Source: Siphonodentalium dalli
Lineage: Eukaryota; Mollusca; Scaphopoda; Gadilida; Siphonodentaliidae
Direction of reading: 5' to 3'
Assembly: GCA_032622095.1 (NCBI GenBank)
Contig: CP136062.1
Location: 203,327,959 to 203,391,958 of the forward strand
Length of the DNA stretch: 64,000 nucleotides
The notes beneath the pieces are model-generated. The model saw nothing but the letters and a program-made list of their open reading frames with translations. It had not been told where the DNA came from and did not search any database. Within the stretch, counting starts at the first letter, position 1. Every line of letters starts with the position of its first letter. Shown piece after piece: positions 50,935-61,562 of the stretch. The position numbers were made by a program, and so were the translations under genes.

Positions 50935-51015
50935 ATTCCGAAGACCCAATATTCCAAAGGTCCGATATTCCAAAACGTCCGATACTATGAAGGTCCGATT
51001 TTCAGAAGGTCCAAT
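50935..51015. repeat. AAGGTCCGATATTCC tandem repeat
   Basis: About five units of 16-17 bp: CCAATATTCCAAAGG, TCCGATATTCCAAAACG, TCCGATACTATGAAGG, TCCGATTTTCAGAAGG, TCCAATAATTT. Confidence 0.85.
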
Positions 51016-51155
51016 AATTTATGTTACTTGGACCTCATTTGGGCCTTACTGGAGATGACATTAAGCTATGGAATGTAGCATATGGGATAGAGAGGTGGAA
51101 AAACTTCCTTTCTGACACCCCATTTGGAAAGAACCCGGTGTAATACGATATCTCC

Positions 51156-51200
51156 CCCCCCGGGGTATGTTCCCCCCCCCCCCCCACCCCACCCTGGGTA

Positions 51201-51268
<68 letters not shown>

Positions 51269-51905
51269 ACTCGTACATTTTTTTTCCCTCACTTATTTTA
51301 TATTATTATGGTAAGAAATGCCGAGAAAAACTATTAAATTTTTATTTTTAATTGGTTATTTTGAAGTTTTAATTGGTTATTTTGAAGTTTTAACGTAACC
51401 CAATAATAGCATAAATATGTCAAAATATTACCTTATGATTCTATCGTTTAATTTGCTTTATATAGTCATGAAATGGCGAGAAATTAACTTTATATGAGCA
51501 AAATTTTATAGAGTAAAAAATTTTGGGTGGGGGGGGGGGAGATACCCAGGCCTGAGTATCTTCCCCCCCCCCCCCCACCCAGCACCTACATATGACAAAA
51601 ATACTCAGGCCTGGATATTTCCACCCCCCCCCCCCACCCCAAATTCTTACTCTATTAAATTGTTCTCATATAAAGTTAATTTCTCGCCATTTCATGACAA
51701 TATAAAGCAAAATAAACAATAAAATCGTAAGGTAATATTTTGACAAATTTATGCTATTGGGTTGGTGTGGAGGGGTTAAGTTAAACTTCAAAATAAAAAA
51801 AAAAAATTATTTTTTTTTATAATAGTTTTCTTGGCATTTCTTACCATAATAATATAAAAATAAGTGAGGGGAAAAAAATATATGAGTGGGGGGGGGGGGG
51901 AAGAG
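51156..51905. repeat. Poly-C-bounded large palindrome
   Basis: A 67-base C run (51202-51268) borders a left arm 51269-51535; the complementary right arm spans about 51620-51887 and ends in a 13-G run. Shared arm segments include CTCACTTATTTTATATTATT, ATGGTAAGAAATGCC and GTCATGAAATGGCGAGAAAT. The centre has CAGGCCTGAGTATC twice with further G/C runs. Proline- or glycine-rich frames here are homopolymer artefacts. Confidence 0.85.
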
Positions 51906-52320
51906 TGGGGCATCTGTCTCAAACATTTTGTGGCTATGAATGGCTATAGACAGTAACTGTCATCGGTGCATCGAGTCAATCAGTGAATTATTTGCATATC
52001 TATAAACTCAGATGAATTGTGTCTGGGGCTTCACAATAATATATCATTTGTATACATTTGTCAAGAATTTTCTCTATAAGTTGCATCAAACTGAGTTATA
52101 GTGCCTCGATTGCCTTAAAAATGGCGGCCATGTTGGACGCCATCTTGTCTCATGTCTATGTGGCCACTCTTTCGCCCCTACTAACATTGCTTAAAAGTTG
52201 AAGGCCATAATAATGAAGAAAATGAGTGGGGTGAAGTTAAGTCCTGTGGTGGGGGTGCACGGGTACCCTTATGAGCTCCCAGACTACTGGTGATGTCACC
52301 AATGAAAAATAATTTTTTTC

Positions 52321-52403
52321 TTGGGAGACTCGCATATATTAGAGAATGCATTGTCATAGGCTTTTTGCAATATTTTAGGAAGCTCCAGTCATGAAAGGGT
52401 TAA
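52321..52403. mobile_element. Partial TTAA family 3 MITE (one end)
   Basis: Half a hairpin (GAGACTCGCATATATTAGAG) then the family-3 end CCAGTCATGAAAGGGTTAA. It lies 52 bp before the SPG7 exon at 52456. Confidence 0.8.
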
Positions 52404-52455
52404 CTCTGGTATATTTTTAACTCTCGTATATTTTTAACTCTTGTTGATTTTCCAG

Positions 52456-52566
52456 GTGCTGATATTGCCAACATATGTAATGAGGCAGCTATCCATGCTG
52501 CAAGGGAGACGAAGAAAGATGTCGATGCAAATGATCTAGAATATGCTATTGAGAGAACCATTGCTG
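52456..52566 (+). CDS. SPG7: SPG7 exon: AAA small domain
   Basis: Acceptor TTTTCCAG, donor GTAAAA at 52567; split glycine codons on both sides. [18 protein letters not shown] is the conserved sensor-2 helix, followed by [15 protein letters not shown], which links to the protease domain. Confidence 0.96.
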
Positions 52567-52699
52567 GTAAAAAAAACATAATTTAGTAAATAGCTAACAA
52601 AGAACAAAAACTAAAAAAAAATGCATTGAACTGGTTAAAATCTTGGAATAGAACATTGTTTGGGGTCCCAATTACTTAAAATATAATATACCACTTTTA

Positions 52700-52945
52700 A
52701 CACTTTCTTTACTAAATATTCATTGATGAGTTAAATTGTTCCCACCGCAAATGTTTGTTTGTTGAACTTATTATCTGAACATTTCCCACCATAAATAGGA
52801 GGAACACTTCTGCTCTGGTGTTGTCTGTTCTTTTTCCTGCCATCTGCTTATGCTTCCTGAACATCGCTTCTGGTGAATAATAGACCATTCCAATGTTTAC
52901 TTTTATAATTGATGCCATTGATTGATAACTTAATATAATTAACAA
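52700..52945. repeat. Fragment of TTAA family 4
   Basis: AACACTTTCTTTACTAAATA, ATTCATTGATGAGT, TGAACATTTCCCACCA and CCAATGTTTACTTTTATAAT match the family-4 element. A further piece (TACTTTTATAACTGATGGGA) follows at 53053. The termini are lost. Confidence 0.7.
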
Positions 52946-53093
52946 GAACCTGATTAATACTTATTATATAAATTATACATGTTTTTATGTAAACTGTAGT
53001 TGATATGCTATAGTTTGTGACCTAAATAAAAATTATTAAAATAAAAAAAAATACTTTTATAACTGATGGGAGAACACTTTAAGCATAGAAAGA

Positions 53094-53436
53094 AGGGGAC
53101 TGTACACAAAATCCGGCTGTTTGTGGGACCATCTCCTTTTATACTCAACAGAATATATGCAACAAATGAATTAATTTGAGCCATGGATTAGTGCAAACTA
53201 TGCTCATGTGCTCTATGAACGATGCAAACAACATGGAAATTATAATGAAAATGAATAAATGGCTGGAGACATAACTTCCTTTCCATTATAATTATCATGC
53301 TGTTTGCATCATTCATATAGCACATGAATGTATTGTGCACCAATCTGTGGATTAAATTCATTCATTCATTCATATTCTGTTGCGTATAAAAGGAGATGGT
53401 CCCATAAATGGCCGGATTTAGTGTACAGTACCCCTT
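53094..53436. mobile_element. Foldback element (GGGGACTGTACAC ends)
   Basis: Arms of about 135 bp: GGGGACTGTACACAAAATCC, TTGTGGGACCATCTCCTTTT and CATGTGCTCTATGAACGATG on the left, with complements on the right ending GTGTACAGTACCCC. It abuts the family-1 MITE at 53436. Confidence 0.8.
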
Positions 53437-53825
53437 TAACCCTTTACCCAACAGAAGGGCCCTGTGCCAATGCATTCTCTTATATATGCGAGTCGACCAT
53501 AGGTCGCCTCGCATATATAAGAGAATGCATTGGCTTAACACATTAAAAATTATAAAATTGTTAAAGAATGTAAGAAAAAATGGTAAAAAGTGTTAAAAAA
53601 AGATTTTTTTTAGGCCAATGCATTCTCTTATATATGCGAGGCGACCTATGGTCGACTCGCATATATAAGAGAATGCATTGGCACAGGGCATAACTGTAAC
53701 CATCACAATGTGGTCAAGGAGCCGGTTCCAATGATATCCATATTTGTATGGTTCTATTGAGACAGACCGAAGATATTTTAGGCTGTTGAAGCTTTATTTG
53801 GCTGGTTTGTTGGGTAAAGGGTTAA
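53436..53825 (+). mobile_element. TTAA family 1 MITE, well preserved
   Basis: TTAACCCTTTACCCAACAG to TGTTGGGTAAAGGGTTAA, TTAA on both flanks. Hairpins at about 53467-53533 and 53622-53688, both with perfect 26-bp arms. Confidence 0.96.
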
Positions 53826-53957
53826 AGAGGAAGCTCTAAAATATAGATAGATTTATCAAATATATCTAGTAAAAATAAATTTTAAACAGAAAATGCTGTC
53901 CTATCATTGACGCACCAAAATTTGTATACATAGATCTGAGAATTGATTATTTTCTAG

Positions 53958-54073
53958 GTGTTGCCAAGAAGAGTCGACTGCTCTCCCCAGCTGAGAAGAA
54001 GATTTGTGCTTATCATGAAATGGGACATGCACTGACGGGCTGGTTGCTGAAGGATACTGATGCACTTCTCAGG
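53958..54073 (+). CDS. SPG7: SPG7 exon: zinc-protease HEXXH
   Basis: Acceptor TTTCTAG, donor GTAGGT at 54074; two bases then 38 codons to phase 0. It reads VAKKSRLLSPAEKKICAYHE then MGHALTGWLLKD. HEMGH at 54014-54028 supplies the two zinc-binding histidines and the catalytic glutamate. Family members usually have HEAGH or HESGH; Met at the third position is unusual but keeps HEXXH. Confidence 0.95.
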
Positions 54074-54271
54074 GTAGGTAAATATGGCTTCCAGCTTAGT
54101 ACTCTAGGATGTCAGTTTTAAAAAATAGAATTAAACTCTAATGATAAGATGGATGGTAATACCAGGATATTGGTTGGATTCGGTTTTAAATGAATTTTCG
54201 GAAAATTAACTTGAGGCAATACAAAAAGCTATTCCAAGTGGTTTCACAGAAAATAGTTCAATGCCACAAAT

Positions 54272-54729
54272 GTGACCCGCCATATCAAATCCAGTCGTAA
54301 GTCGGGATTTTTTTTTACCCTGTGCCAATGCATTCTCTTATATATGCGAGTCGACCATAGGTCGCCTCGCATATATAAGAGAATGCATTGGCCTAACAAT
54401 TTTTTATCATTTTTTTAAATAAATGTTTCTTTCAATTTTTAGGACATAAAATAAAAAACACCCATTACCCTGCAGGGAGCCCCACACATATATAGAAGCA
54501 TATAGAAGAGTGTCGTCTGCTCATGTTTGTCTGGGGCTCTGTATGGATAAAATTATAAAATTGTTAAAGAATACAAGAAAAAATTATTAAAATTGTAAAA
54601 AATTGTTAGGCCAATGCATTCTCTTATATATGCGAGGCGACCTATGGTCGACTCGCATATATAAGAGAATGCATTGGCACTGGGTAAAAAAAAATCCGAC
54701 TTACGACTGGATTCGATATGGCGGGTCAC
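54272..54729. mobile_element. GTGACCC-ended MITE carrying the same hairpin cassette
   Basis: Long inverted termini of about 53 bp: GTGACCCGCCATATCAAATC, CAGTCGTAAGTCGG and TTTTTTTTTACCC on the left, with complements on the right. No TTAA. The 8-bp CACAAATG occurs at both ends (54265-54272, 54727-54734) but overlaps the termini, so the duplication length is uncertain. Two hairpins at about 54326-54392 and 54611-54677 are identical in type to families 1 and 2. It lies in the SPG7 intron after the HEXXH exon. Confidence 0.88.
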
Positions 54730-54808
54730 AAATGGTCTGCACACAGTGAAGTCTAAATGTAATCTTTCTGAAATATTCTCTTACTTTCTACTCTCACTAA
54801 ATTACCAC

Positions 54809-55215
54809 CACGCCTACAAATAATGTGCCCGTCATTTGCAGAATGAGGTCCCCAGAGGGTGAATTTAGTGATGCTATCCCGCAAGGAAGGCCAGCTTTAA
54901 ATAAACTGCTATGGGAGTCTAGGATCAGATTGAATTCCCCAGTTGAAGTTGATGATGTTCACCCATTATTCACCTCGATTATGCATTATTTATTTAAATT
55001 ATGGGAATATAGAAACTTCCCAGAAGGGAAAAAGTAACTAAAACAATGTTAATATTTGAGACGATAGACAATTCCCAGAAGATGAGGCCTAAGCAGAATG
55101 AGGTCCCCAGAGGGGTGGTTTCAGTGATGCTAGCCTGCTTAGCAGGATAGCGTCACTAGATTCACCCTTTGGGGACCCCATTCTGCAAATGACAGGCACA
55201 GTATTTGCAGGCTTG
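54809..55215. mobile_element. hAT-type foldback MITE, CAAGCCT family, long copy
   Basis: ATTACCAC (54801-54808) and ATTACCAG (55216-55223) flank it, 7 of 8 matching. Ends CACGCCTACAAATAATGTG and CACAGTATTTGCAGGCTTG. The first hairpin has lost most of its right arm. Confidence 0.87.
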
Positions 55216-55388
55216 ATTACCAGTATTATGCGTTTTCGCCCCCATCCCCCCCCCCTCCCTTATCCCATTTATCATCAGGCCAAATAATTTTACGCACCAT
55301 TGCCTGTGTGCGTTTTTATATATTCTTATTTATTTCTGGGGCACAAGCCAACAAAGCATCAACTTGTTTCAGCTTTTCAGTTTCATTG

Positions 55389-55833
55389 CAATCCTGAGTT
55401 TAGTGTTCCTGTCATTTGCAGAATGAGGTCCCCAGGGGGTGAATTTAGTGATGCTATCCCACATAGTGTGCTAGCATTATCAAATTCACATTTCATGGCC
55501 TCATCTGCTATGGGAGACATAGACATAGAATGAAGTTCCCAAATGGAGAATATTGTGATGTACACCCATTGGGAACCTCGATTATGCAATTTGTCATCTG
55601 CCAATTTGGGGGATATAGAGAAACTAAACTAAAAAAGAAATAGAATCTATGTGAAGCAGTGTCCATAGAAATTTGATAATAAAGAAACTTACGAGAGAAG
55701 ATGAGGCCTAAGCAGAATGATGTCCCCAGAGGGTGAGTTTAGTGATGCTAGCCCACTATACGGGATAGCATCACTAGATTCACCCTTTGGGGACCTCATT
55801 CTGCGAATGACAGGCACACTAAACTCAGGCTTG
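55389..55833. mobile_element. hAT-type foldback MITE, CAAGCCT family, long copy
   Basis: TTTCATTG (55381-55388) and TTTCAGTG (55834-55841), 7 of 8 matching. Ends CAATCCTGAGTTTAGTG and CACTAAACTCAGGCTTG. Two hairpins, spacer like that at 6497. Confidence 0.88.
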
Positions 55834-56202
55834 TTTCAGTGGCCATTATATCCCAATCAGATGTTCATCAAAAATCACTCAATCAAATATGACCAATGAA
55901 TTTTTTACTGAGATTGCACTGTCGCAATCTATCACCTGCTTAACTATTGATTGAACATATTTACCTATTACAGTAATGAATTGGAAATCTGAACTAGGAA
56001 ACAGGTCTGTTCAATCTCAATTCCACAAGTTTATGTATAAAAAATACATACACTGCAATTATTTCTTACTGATTAAAACTTCCCCTGACAGATTGAATGC
56101 AAATAAACATGTTGCACACACAGTATTTAGGGACCATGTGTGCGGGCCTGAGACACGGGAAATTGACTTTGCGTGGCCTAACATTGAATTTTTTTTTATT
56201 AG

Positions 56203-56286
56203 GTCTCCATTATACCCAGAACTAATAATGCACTCGGGTTTGCACAGTATCTACCATCTGAGCAGAAACTCTATTCAACAGAGCAG
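56203..56286 (+). CDS. SPG7: SPG7 exon: protease domain, VSIIPR strand
   Basis: Acceptor TTTATTAG, donor GTAAGT at 56287; 28 codons, phase 0 on both sides. VSIIPRTNNALGFAQYLPSE followed by QKLYSTEQ matches the substrate-strand segment of m-AAA proteases. Confidence 0.95.
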
Positions 56287-56524
56287 GTAAGTTAAGAGCA
56301 TTTTATTCATGGCAGTCCAAACCTCTTTTGTTTTTGCCAACAAGTGTCATCCGTTGTAATAAATTGATATAAAAAAACAAAGTTGTTATTTGTGCCTCAT
56401 CTGTAGTTCACTTTAGCTTTTCCAAGTTTAACATAGATATTTCTGTAAATCACAAGATGCCAATAAATTATAATGGAGATAAATGCTTACAAGTTATGTT
56501 TATGTAGATGGAGTACTTTCTCAC

Positions 56525-56786
56525 TTAACCCTTCCGTGATGGGAGCTGTGCTGGTGCAACATTAAAGATCATGTGCCAGTGCATCCTCTTATATATGCGA
56601 GTCTCCCATATGGAGCCGCGCATATATAAGAGAATGCACTGGCTTACAAGATCAAGATAAATATTATTTGGCCAATGCATTTTCTGATAATGCGAGGTGC
56701 CCTATAGGCGACTCGCATATATAAGAGAATGCATTGGCACAGGGTTTTTGCATCAATTCAGGAAGCTCCAGTCATGAAAGGGTTAA
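56525..56786 (-). mobile_element. TTAA family 3 MITE
   Basis: TTAACCCTTCCGTGATGGG to CCAGTCATGAAAGGGTTAA. Hairpins at about 56575-56642 (CCAGTGC type) and 56672-56738 (CCAATGC type). Confidence 0.92.
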
Positions 56787-57027
56787 AGCCACATGTTGAC
56801 TTGCACTCTAAAATGCACCTAATAATATTCACTTTTGAATTTTTTCCCGGCATCGAAATAGGTTGATAAATACCTGAAATATCTTCCTAAGAACATTATA
56901 TGTCACAGAAAGACACACTGAAGTCATAAAAATACAACTTCAAACATGATAATTGGGCCCGAGCCATTGCTGCACCATTTGAATTTATTGAAATTCTGGA
57001 ATCGGGAAAGCAAAAACACTACTGTCC

Positions 57028-57297
57028 TTAAAAGGTGGTAGCGGGGTAACGTCGCAAGAGCTATACTCTGACCTTCACCCCAAATTGGCATTCACGTTAT
57101 ATTCAACTAATTGACGGATCTCTTTCGGGTGGTTTTTAAGACACCAAAGTGGGCGGAACATCTTGATATATAAGTGAAATTGCACATACGGGTGGGTGGA
57201 GTCGATTTGTGAGTATAGATGCGCGCTATACGAGTATACCGTTAACTGAGGTCAAGGTCAGAGTATAGCTCTTGCGACGTTACCCCCGCTTGCTTAA
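57028..57297. mobile_element. TTAA-flanked foldback (GGGGTAACGTCGC arms)
   Basis: TTAA at 57028 and 57294. Arms of about 33 bp: GGGGTAACGTCGCAAGAGC then TATACTCTGACCTT, with complements at 57254-57287. The outermost bases (AAGGTGGTAGC against GCAAGC) match poorly, so the TTAA assignment is tentative. Confidence 0.65.
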
Positions 57298-57362
57298 AAT
57301 GTATATTGTGTTATCTTAACGTGAAACTGTTTACAAACTTTAAGCACTGCTTTTTCTTTGTT

Positions 57363-57752
57363 TTAACCCTTTACCCAACAAACCGGCCAAATAAAGCTTC
57401 AACAGCCTAAAATATCTTCAGTCTGTCTCAATAGAACCATACAAATATGGATATCATTGGAACCGGCTCCTTGACCACATTGTGATAGTTACAGTTATGC
57501 CCTGTGCCAATGCATTCTCTTATATATGCGAGTCGACCATAGGTCGCCTCGCATATATAAGAGAATGCATTGGCCTAAAAAAAATCTTTTTTTAACACTT
57601 TTTACCATTTTTTCTTACATTCTTTAACAATTTAAAAAAATTTAATGTGTTAAGCCAATGCATTCTCTTATATATGCGAGGCGACCTATGGTCGACTCAC
57701 ATATATAAGAGAATGCATTGGCACAGGGGCCTTCTGTTGGGTAAAGGGTTAA
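57363..57752 (-). mobile_element. TTAA family 1 MITE
   Basis: TTAACCCTTTACCCAACA to TGTTGGGTAAAGGGTTAA. Hairpins at about 57507-57573 and 57655-57721. Opposite orientation to 53436 and 60307. Confidence 0.95.
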
Positions 57753-57957
57753 TCATCAAAATTATGTAGTATAATAAACGTTTATAGAGCGAAGACAGCT
57801 CTAGATGTTCATCCCATGTTCTACATGTGCCGTATTGCTGATTAATAAAATTAAAACTGGCACAAACAAAACAGTCTCAAATTTACCAAAAAATATAAGA
57901 AACAAAACATATATTTTCAGCACTATATCAACAAATTTGTTTGGTATCTTCCATGTA

Positions 57958-58170
57958 CAGTAATGACCTAAATAATCGATTCCTTAACCAGAGTAGAATT
58001 ATGGGTAAATTTTCAGGATTTAGTCGGAAATATGGCGTGTTGCCATTCATCGGAAAGCACTCAATGAGAGCTTTCCAATAAATGGCAACAAGCCATATTT
58101 CCGATTAAATCCTGAAAATTTACCCATAATTCTGCTGTGGTTAAGGAATCGATTATTTAGGGCATTACTG
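57958..58170. mobile_element. TA-flanked 213-bp hairpin element
   Basis: TA, then CAGTAATGACCTAAATAATC to GGGCATTACTG, then TA. A near-perfect palindrome centred in AAAGCACTCAATGAGAGCTTT. Second copy of the 1559-1767 element. Confidence 0.85.
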
Positions 58171-58365
58171 TATGTATGTTTTAAGATACCTCTTACCACA
58201 TGTTGTGCTCTTGCTATTCCACCCCAAGACAGTCAATATGATATATTACACAATTCTTGTCTCTTGCCAACTGTGACGTCAGTAGGGTGTTAATAGTTTG
58301 AAGACTATAGCCCGGACGATAGTTCATTTTCAAGGGAATGGTTAAAACTACTCTCTGACCCGTGA

Positions 58366-58605
<240 letters not shown>

Positions 58606-58957
58606 TGATGGTGTGTTAATCGCTACACCTATACTGTGTCCACAGCACTGGTGGCGTTGGACCTCAATTGATAAATTGTAAATAAGAAAATCGGGATTAT
58701 ATGCATGGTTAAACATTATGCAGAACTATTATACATAACAATATCATCCGATTGGTCGGTCAAAAGAGTTCAGTTATAACTGCGTAAATTGCATTTATTA
58801 ATTATCACATGTATTTATTTATGAAAATTCCCGCAAAAAATATGGGGATCTCCTGTGTGACGCCGGCAATCAAACAGAAATCCTGTGATCAGGGGGTCAG
58901 TATTTTCATGTGCAATGAACAACGTCTGTCAATAAATGTGTATCTGTATACACCTCG

Positions 58958-59418
58958 TTAACCCTTTCAGTGCCAGGTCCGATTTTTGTATCAACCCATA
59001 TACCCTGTGCCAATGCATTCTCTTATATATGCGAGTTGACCATAGGTCGGCTTGCATATATAAGAGATTGCATTGGCCTAACAATTTTTCGTCATTTGTT
59101 ATTATTTTTTACAATTTTTTACAATTTTAATAATTTTTTCTTATATTCTTTAACAGACTTATTTTGTAGGTTTAGTGCCAGGGAATCTTACGTTTTTCAT
59201 GGGCATCAAAATTATTACTATGAATACTTGGTGATACTTTTGAGTTATAACATGCCCCTAAGGTTTTATCCAGTTTGTTTTTAAATTCGCTATAGCATGC
59301 TTAAGCATACCCAAAAAAAATCTAAATTTTTTTTATATATTTTTTTATTTTTTAAGGGCCGATTTTACAGACCGTAAATTAGGGCCGATGAGATTGAACC
59401 TGGCACTGAAAGGGTTAA
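58958..59418 (+). mobile_element. TTAA family 2 MITE
   Basis: TTAACCCTTTCAGTGCCAGG to GGCACTGAAAGGGTTAA. One hairpin at about 59009-59075 with a changed tip (GTTGACCATAGGTCGGC). GCTATAGCATGCTTAAGC palindrome present. Confidence 0.94.
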
Positions 59419-59527
59419 AGACAAGTGTCTGATAAATGTGTTCTTGAGAAATGAATGAATCAGAACACAGGAATTCTTCCAACTCTTTTTGGGAAAGGGT
59501 TTGGGCTCCTGCTGCATAGAGGCTCAT

Positions 59528-60049
59528 AATCAGGTCAGGCACAGCCTGAATTCCATTATTATAGTGGTATATGAATAACTTATTCATGTTTCCTTTATCG
59601 GGAATAAAAAGTGTGTGTCCTTTATAGACTCGAACCAATTGAGCTCAAACTTGCTACCTAGGGGTAATTTTGTGCGGGAAGTGTCATGGATGGGTTAAAT
59701 TGTGACCCCGACCTGACCTTGACCTTGAAAATGATCAATTCGAGGTCAAATCGGGTAAAACTGGCGGATTTCGACGAAATTTTACACCTAGGTGCAGCAT
59801 ACATGTCTCGGAAGCTGTTGCAATTGCTTTTTCGAACAAAGCCATGGGAAGATTGCCGCCAGTGGCGGGCTAACCTGCTAGTGTATTATATATTATAAAA
59901 TATACAAATTAGTTCAACACCGATTTTGAATAATTTGTGTGTACCGGTAATATGATTTTGGATTGTCCCTCTTTTATCAAATTCACAAAACGGTAATGGT
60001 CATATACCACTATAATAGTGGAATTCAGGATGTGCCTGACCTGATAATT
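59528..60049. repeat. Inverted-repeat element, about 47-bp arms
   Basis: 59531-59577 (CAGGTCAGGCACAGCCTGAA, TTATAGTGGTATATG) is complementary to 59999-60045. The interior includes CCTGACCTTGACCTTGAAA. No gene recognised. Confidence 0.7.
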
Positions 60050-60306
60050 GTATTAATTGGTAATGAAGATGAGTGACAGAGAATATAAGAACAAGCATTA
60101 TCATTGCGAAAATCAGTGTAATCACACTTTTTAAAGCATTTATTTATTTATTTACAATGTATGTTTATTCCTATTTTATACAAATGGAGCAAAAGGACTT
60201 AAAATATCTTTACAACATCAATGGTAGTCCTGTAATTTGTTCACAAACCGAGAGTGAATTTGGGAATTATAGTGTCAGAAATTGGGAAAAACCTGACTAT
60301 TTACCA

Positions 60307-60696
60307 TTAACCCTTTATCCAACAGAAGGGCCCTGTGCCAATGCATTCTCTTATATATGCGAGTCGACCATAGGTCGCCTCGCATATATAAGAGAATGCA
60401 TTGGCTTAACACATTAAAAATTATAAAATTGTTAAAGAATGTAAGAAAAAAAGGTAAAAAGTGTTAAAAAAAGATTTTTTTTAGGCCAATGCATTCTCTT
60501 ATATATGCGAGGCGACCTATGGTCGACTCGCATATATAAGAGAATGCATTGGCACAGGGCATAACTGTAACTATCACAATGTGGTCAAGGAGCCGGTTCC
60601 AATGATATCCATATTTGTATGGTTCTATTGAGACAGACCGAAGATATTTTAGGCTGTTGAAGCTTTATTTGGCCGGTTTGTTGGGTAAAGGGTTAA
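60307..60696 (+). mobile_element. TTAA family 1 MITE
   Basis: TTAACCCTTTATCCAACAG to TGTTGGGTAAAGGGTTAA. Hairpins at about 60338-60404 and 60486-60552. Forms an inverted pair with the next copy, 157 bp away. Confidence 0.95.
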
Positions 60697-60853
60697 GGAA
60701 AGGGGCTCATTTTCGTTATTGTTGTTGCCCAAAAAATTGCTGTAACATTACAGGGTGTTTCTCTGCCTGCATAAATTATTTGATCATCACAGCACACGAA
60801 TAATATGTCATGTTATGTAGCCTTTCATTCAGAACCAAAGGACTGGCTTGGTG

Positions 60854-61252
60854 TTAATCCTTTACCCAACAAACCGGCCAAAACCGGCCAAATAAAGCTT
60901 CAACAGCCTAAAATATCTTCGGTCTGTCTCAATAGAACCATACAAATATGGATATCATTGGAACCGGCTCCTTGACCACATTGTGATAATTACAGTTATG
61001 CCCTGTGCCAATGCATTCTCTTATATATGCGAGTCGACCATAGGTCGCCTCGCATATATAAGAGAATGCATTGGCCTAAAAAAATCTTTTTTTAACACTT
61101 TTTACCATTTTTTCTTACATTCTTTAACAATTTTATCATTTTTAATGTGTTAAGCCAATGCATTCTCTTATATATGCGAGGCGACCTATGGTTGACTCGC
61201 ATATATAAGAGAATGCATTGGCACAGGGCCCTTCTGTTGGGTAAAGGGTTAA
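60854..61252 (-). mobile_element. TTAA family 1 MITE, ends close to an exon
   Basis: TTAATCCTTTACCCAACA to TGTTGGGTAAAGGGTTAA. Hairpins at about 61007-61073 and 61154-61220. It ends 30 bp before the SPG7 exon at 61283. Confidence 0.95.
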
Positions 61253-61282
61253 TCTCCCTGTTTTCTCATTAATTCTTCGTAG

Positions 61283-61437
61283 GTGCTGAAGATGATTTGA
61301 AGCGAGTAACTAACTTGGCGTACAGTCAGATACGAAGTTATGGTATGAATGAGCGAGTTGGTTACCTCTCCTTCCCATCCCCTGAAGAGACAGGGCGAAG
61401 GCCGTTCAGCAAACGATTGGCTCAAGTCATTGATGAG
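61283..61437 (+). CDS. SPG7: SPG7 exon: third zinc-ligand region
   Basis: Acceptor CTTCGTAG, donor GTGAGG at 61438; two bases then 51 codons to phase 0. AEDDLKRVTNLAYSQIRSYG carries the acidic third zinc ligand; vertebrate paralogues read AQDDLRKVT. FPSPEETGRRPFSKRLAQVI corresponds to the paraplegin-specific stretch that includes RRPFS. Confidence 0.95.
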
Positions 61438-61562
61438 GTGAGGCCTTAATCTGTTCATTTGAAAATGCTCATGTCTTGTCTGACCACCTTCAAAATTTGA
61501 CTGCCTTGAAATTGAAAACTCGTGGATTATTGGATCATATTAAAGTTTGACTCAGCCCCGAT

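Noticed and set aside
51035-51351. Poly-Gly and poly-Pro open frames on both strands
   Set aside because: Pure consequence of the 67-base C run and neighbouring C tracts; present in several frames at once.
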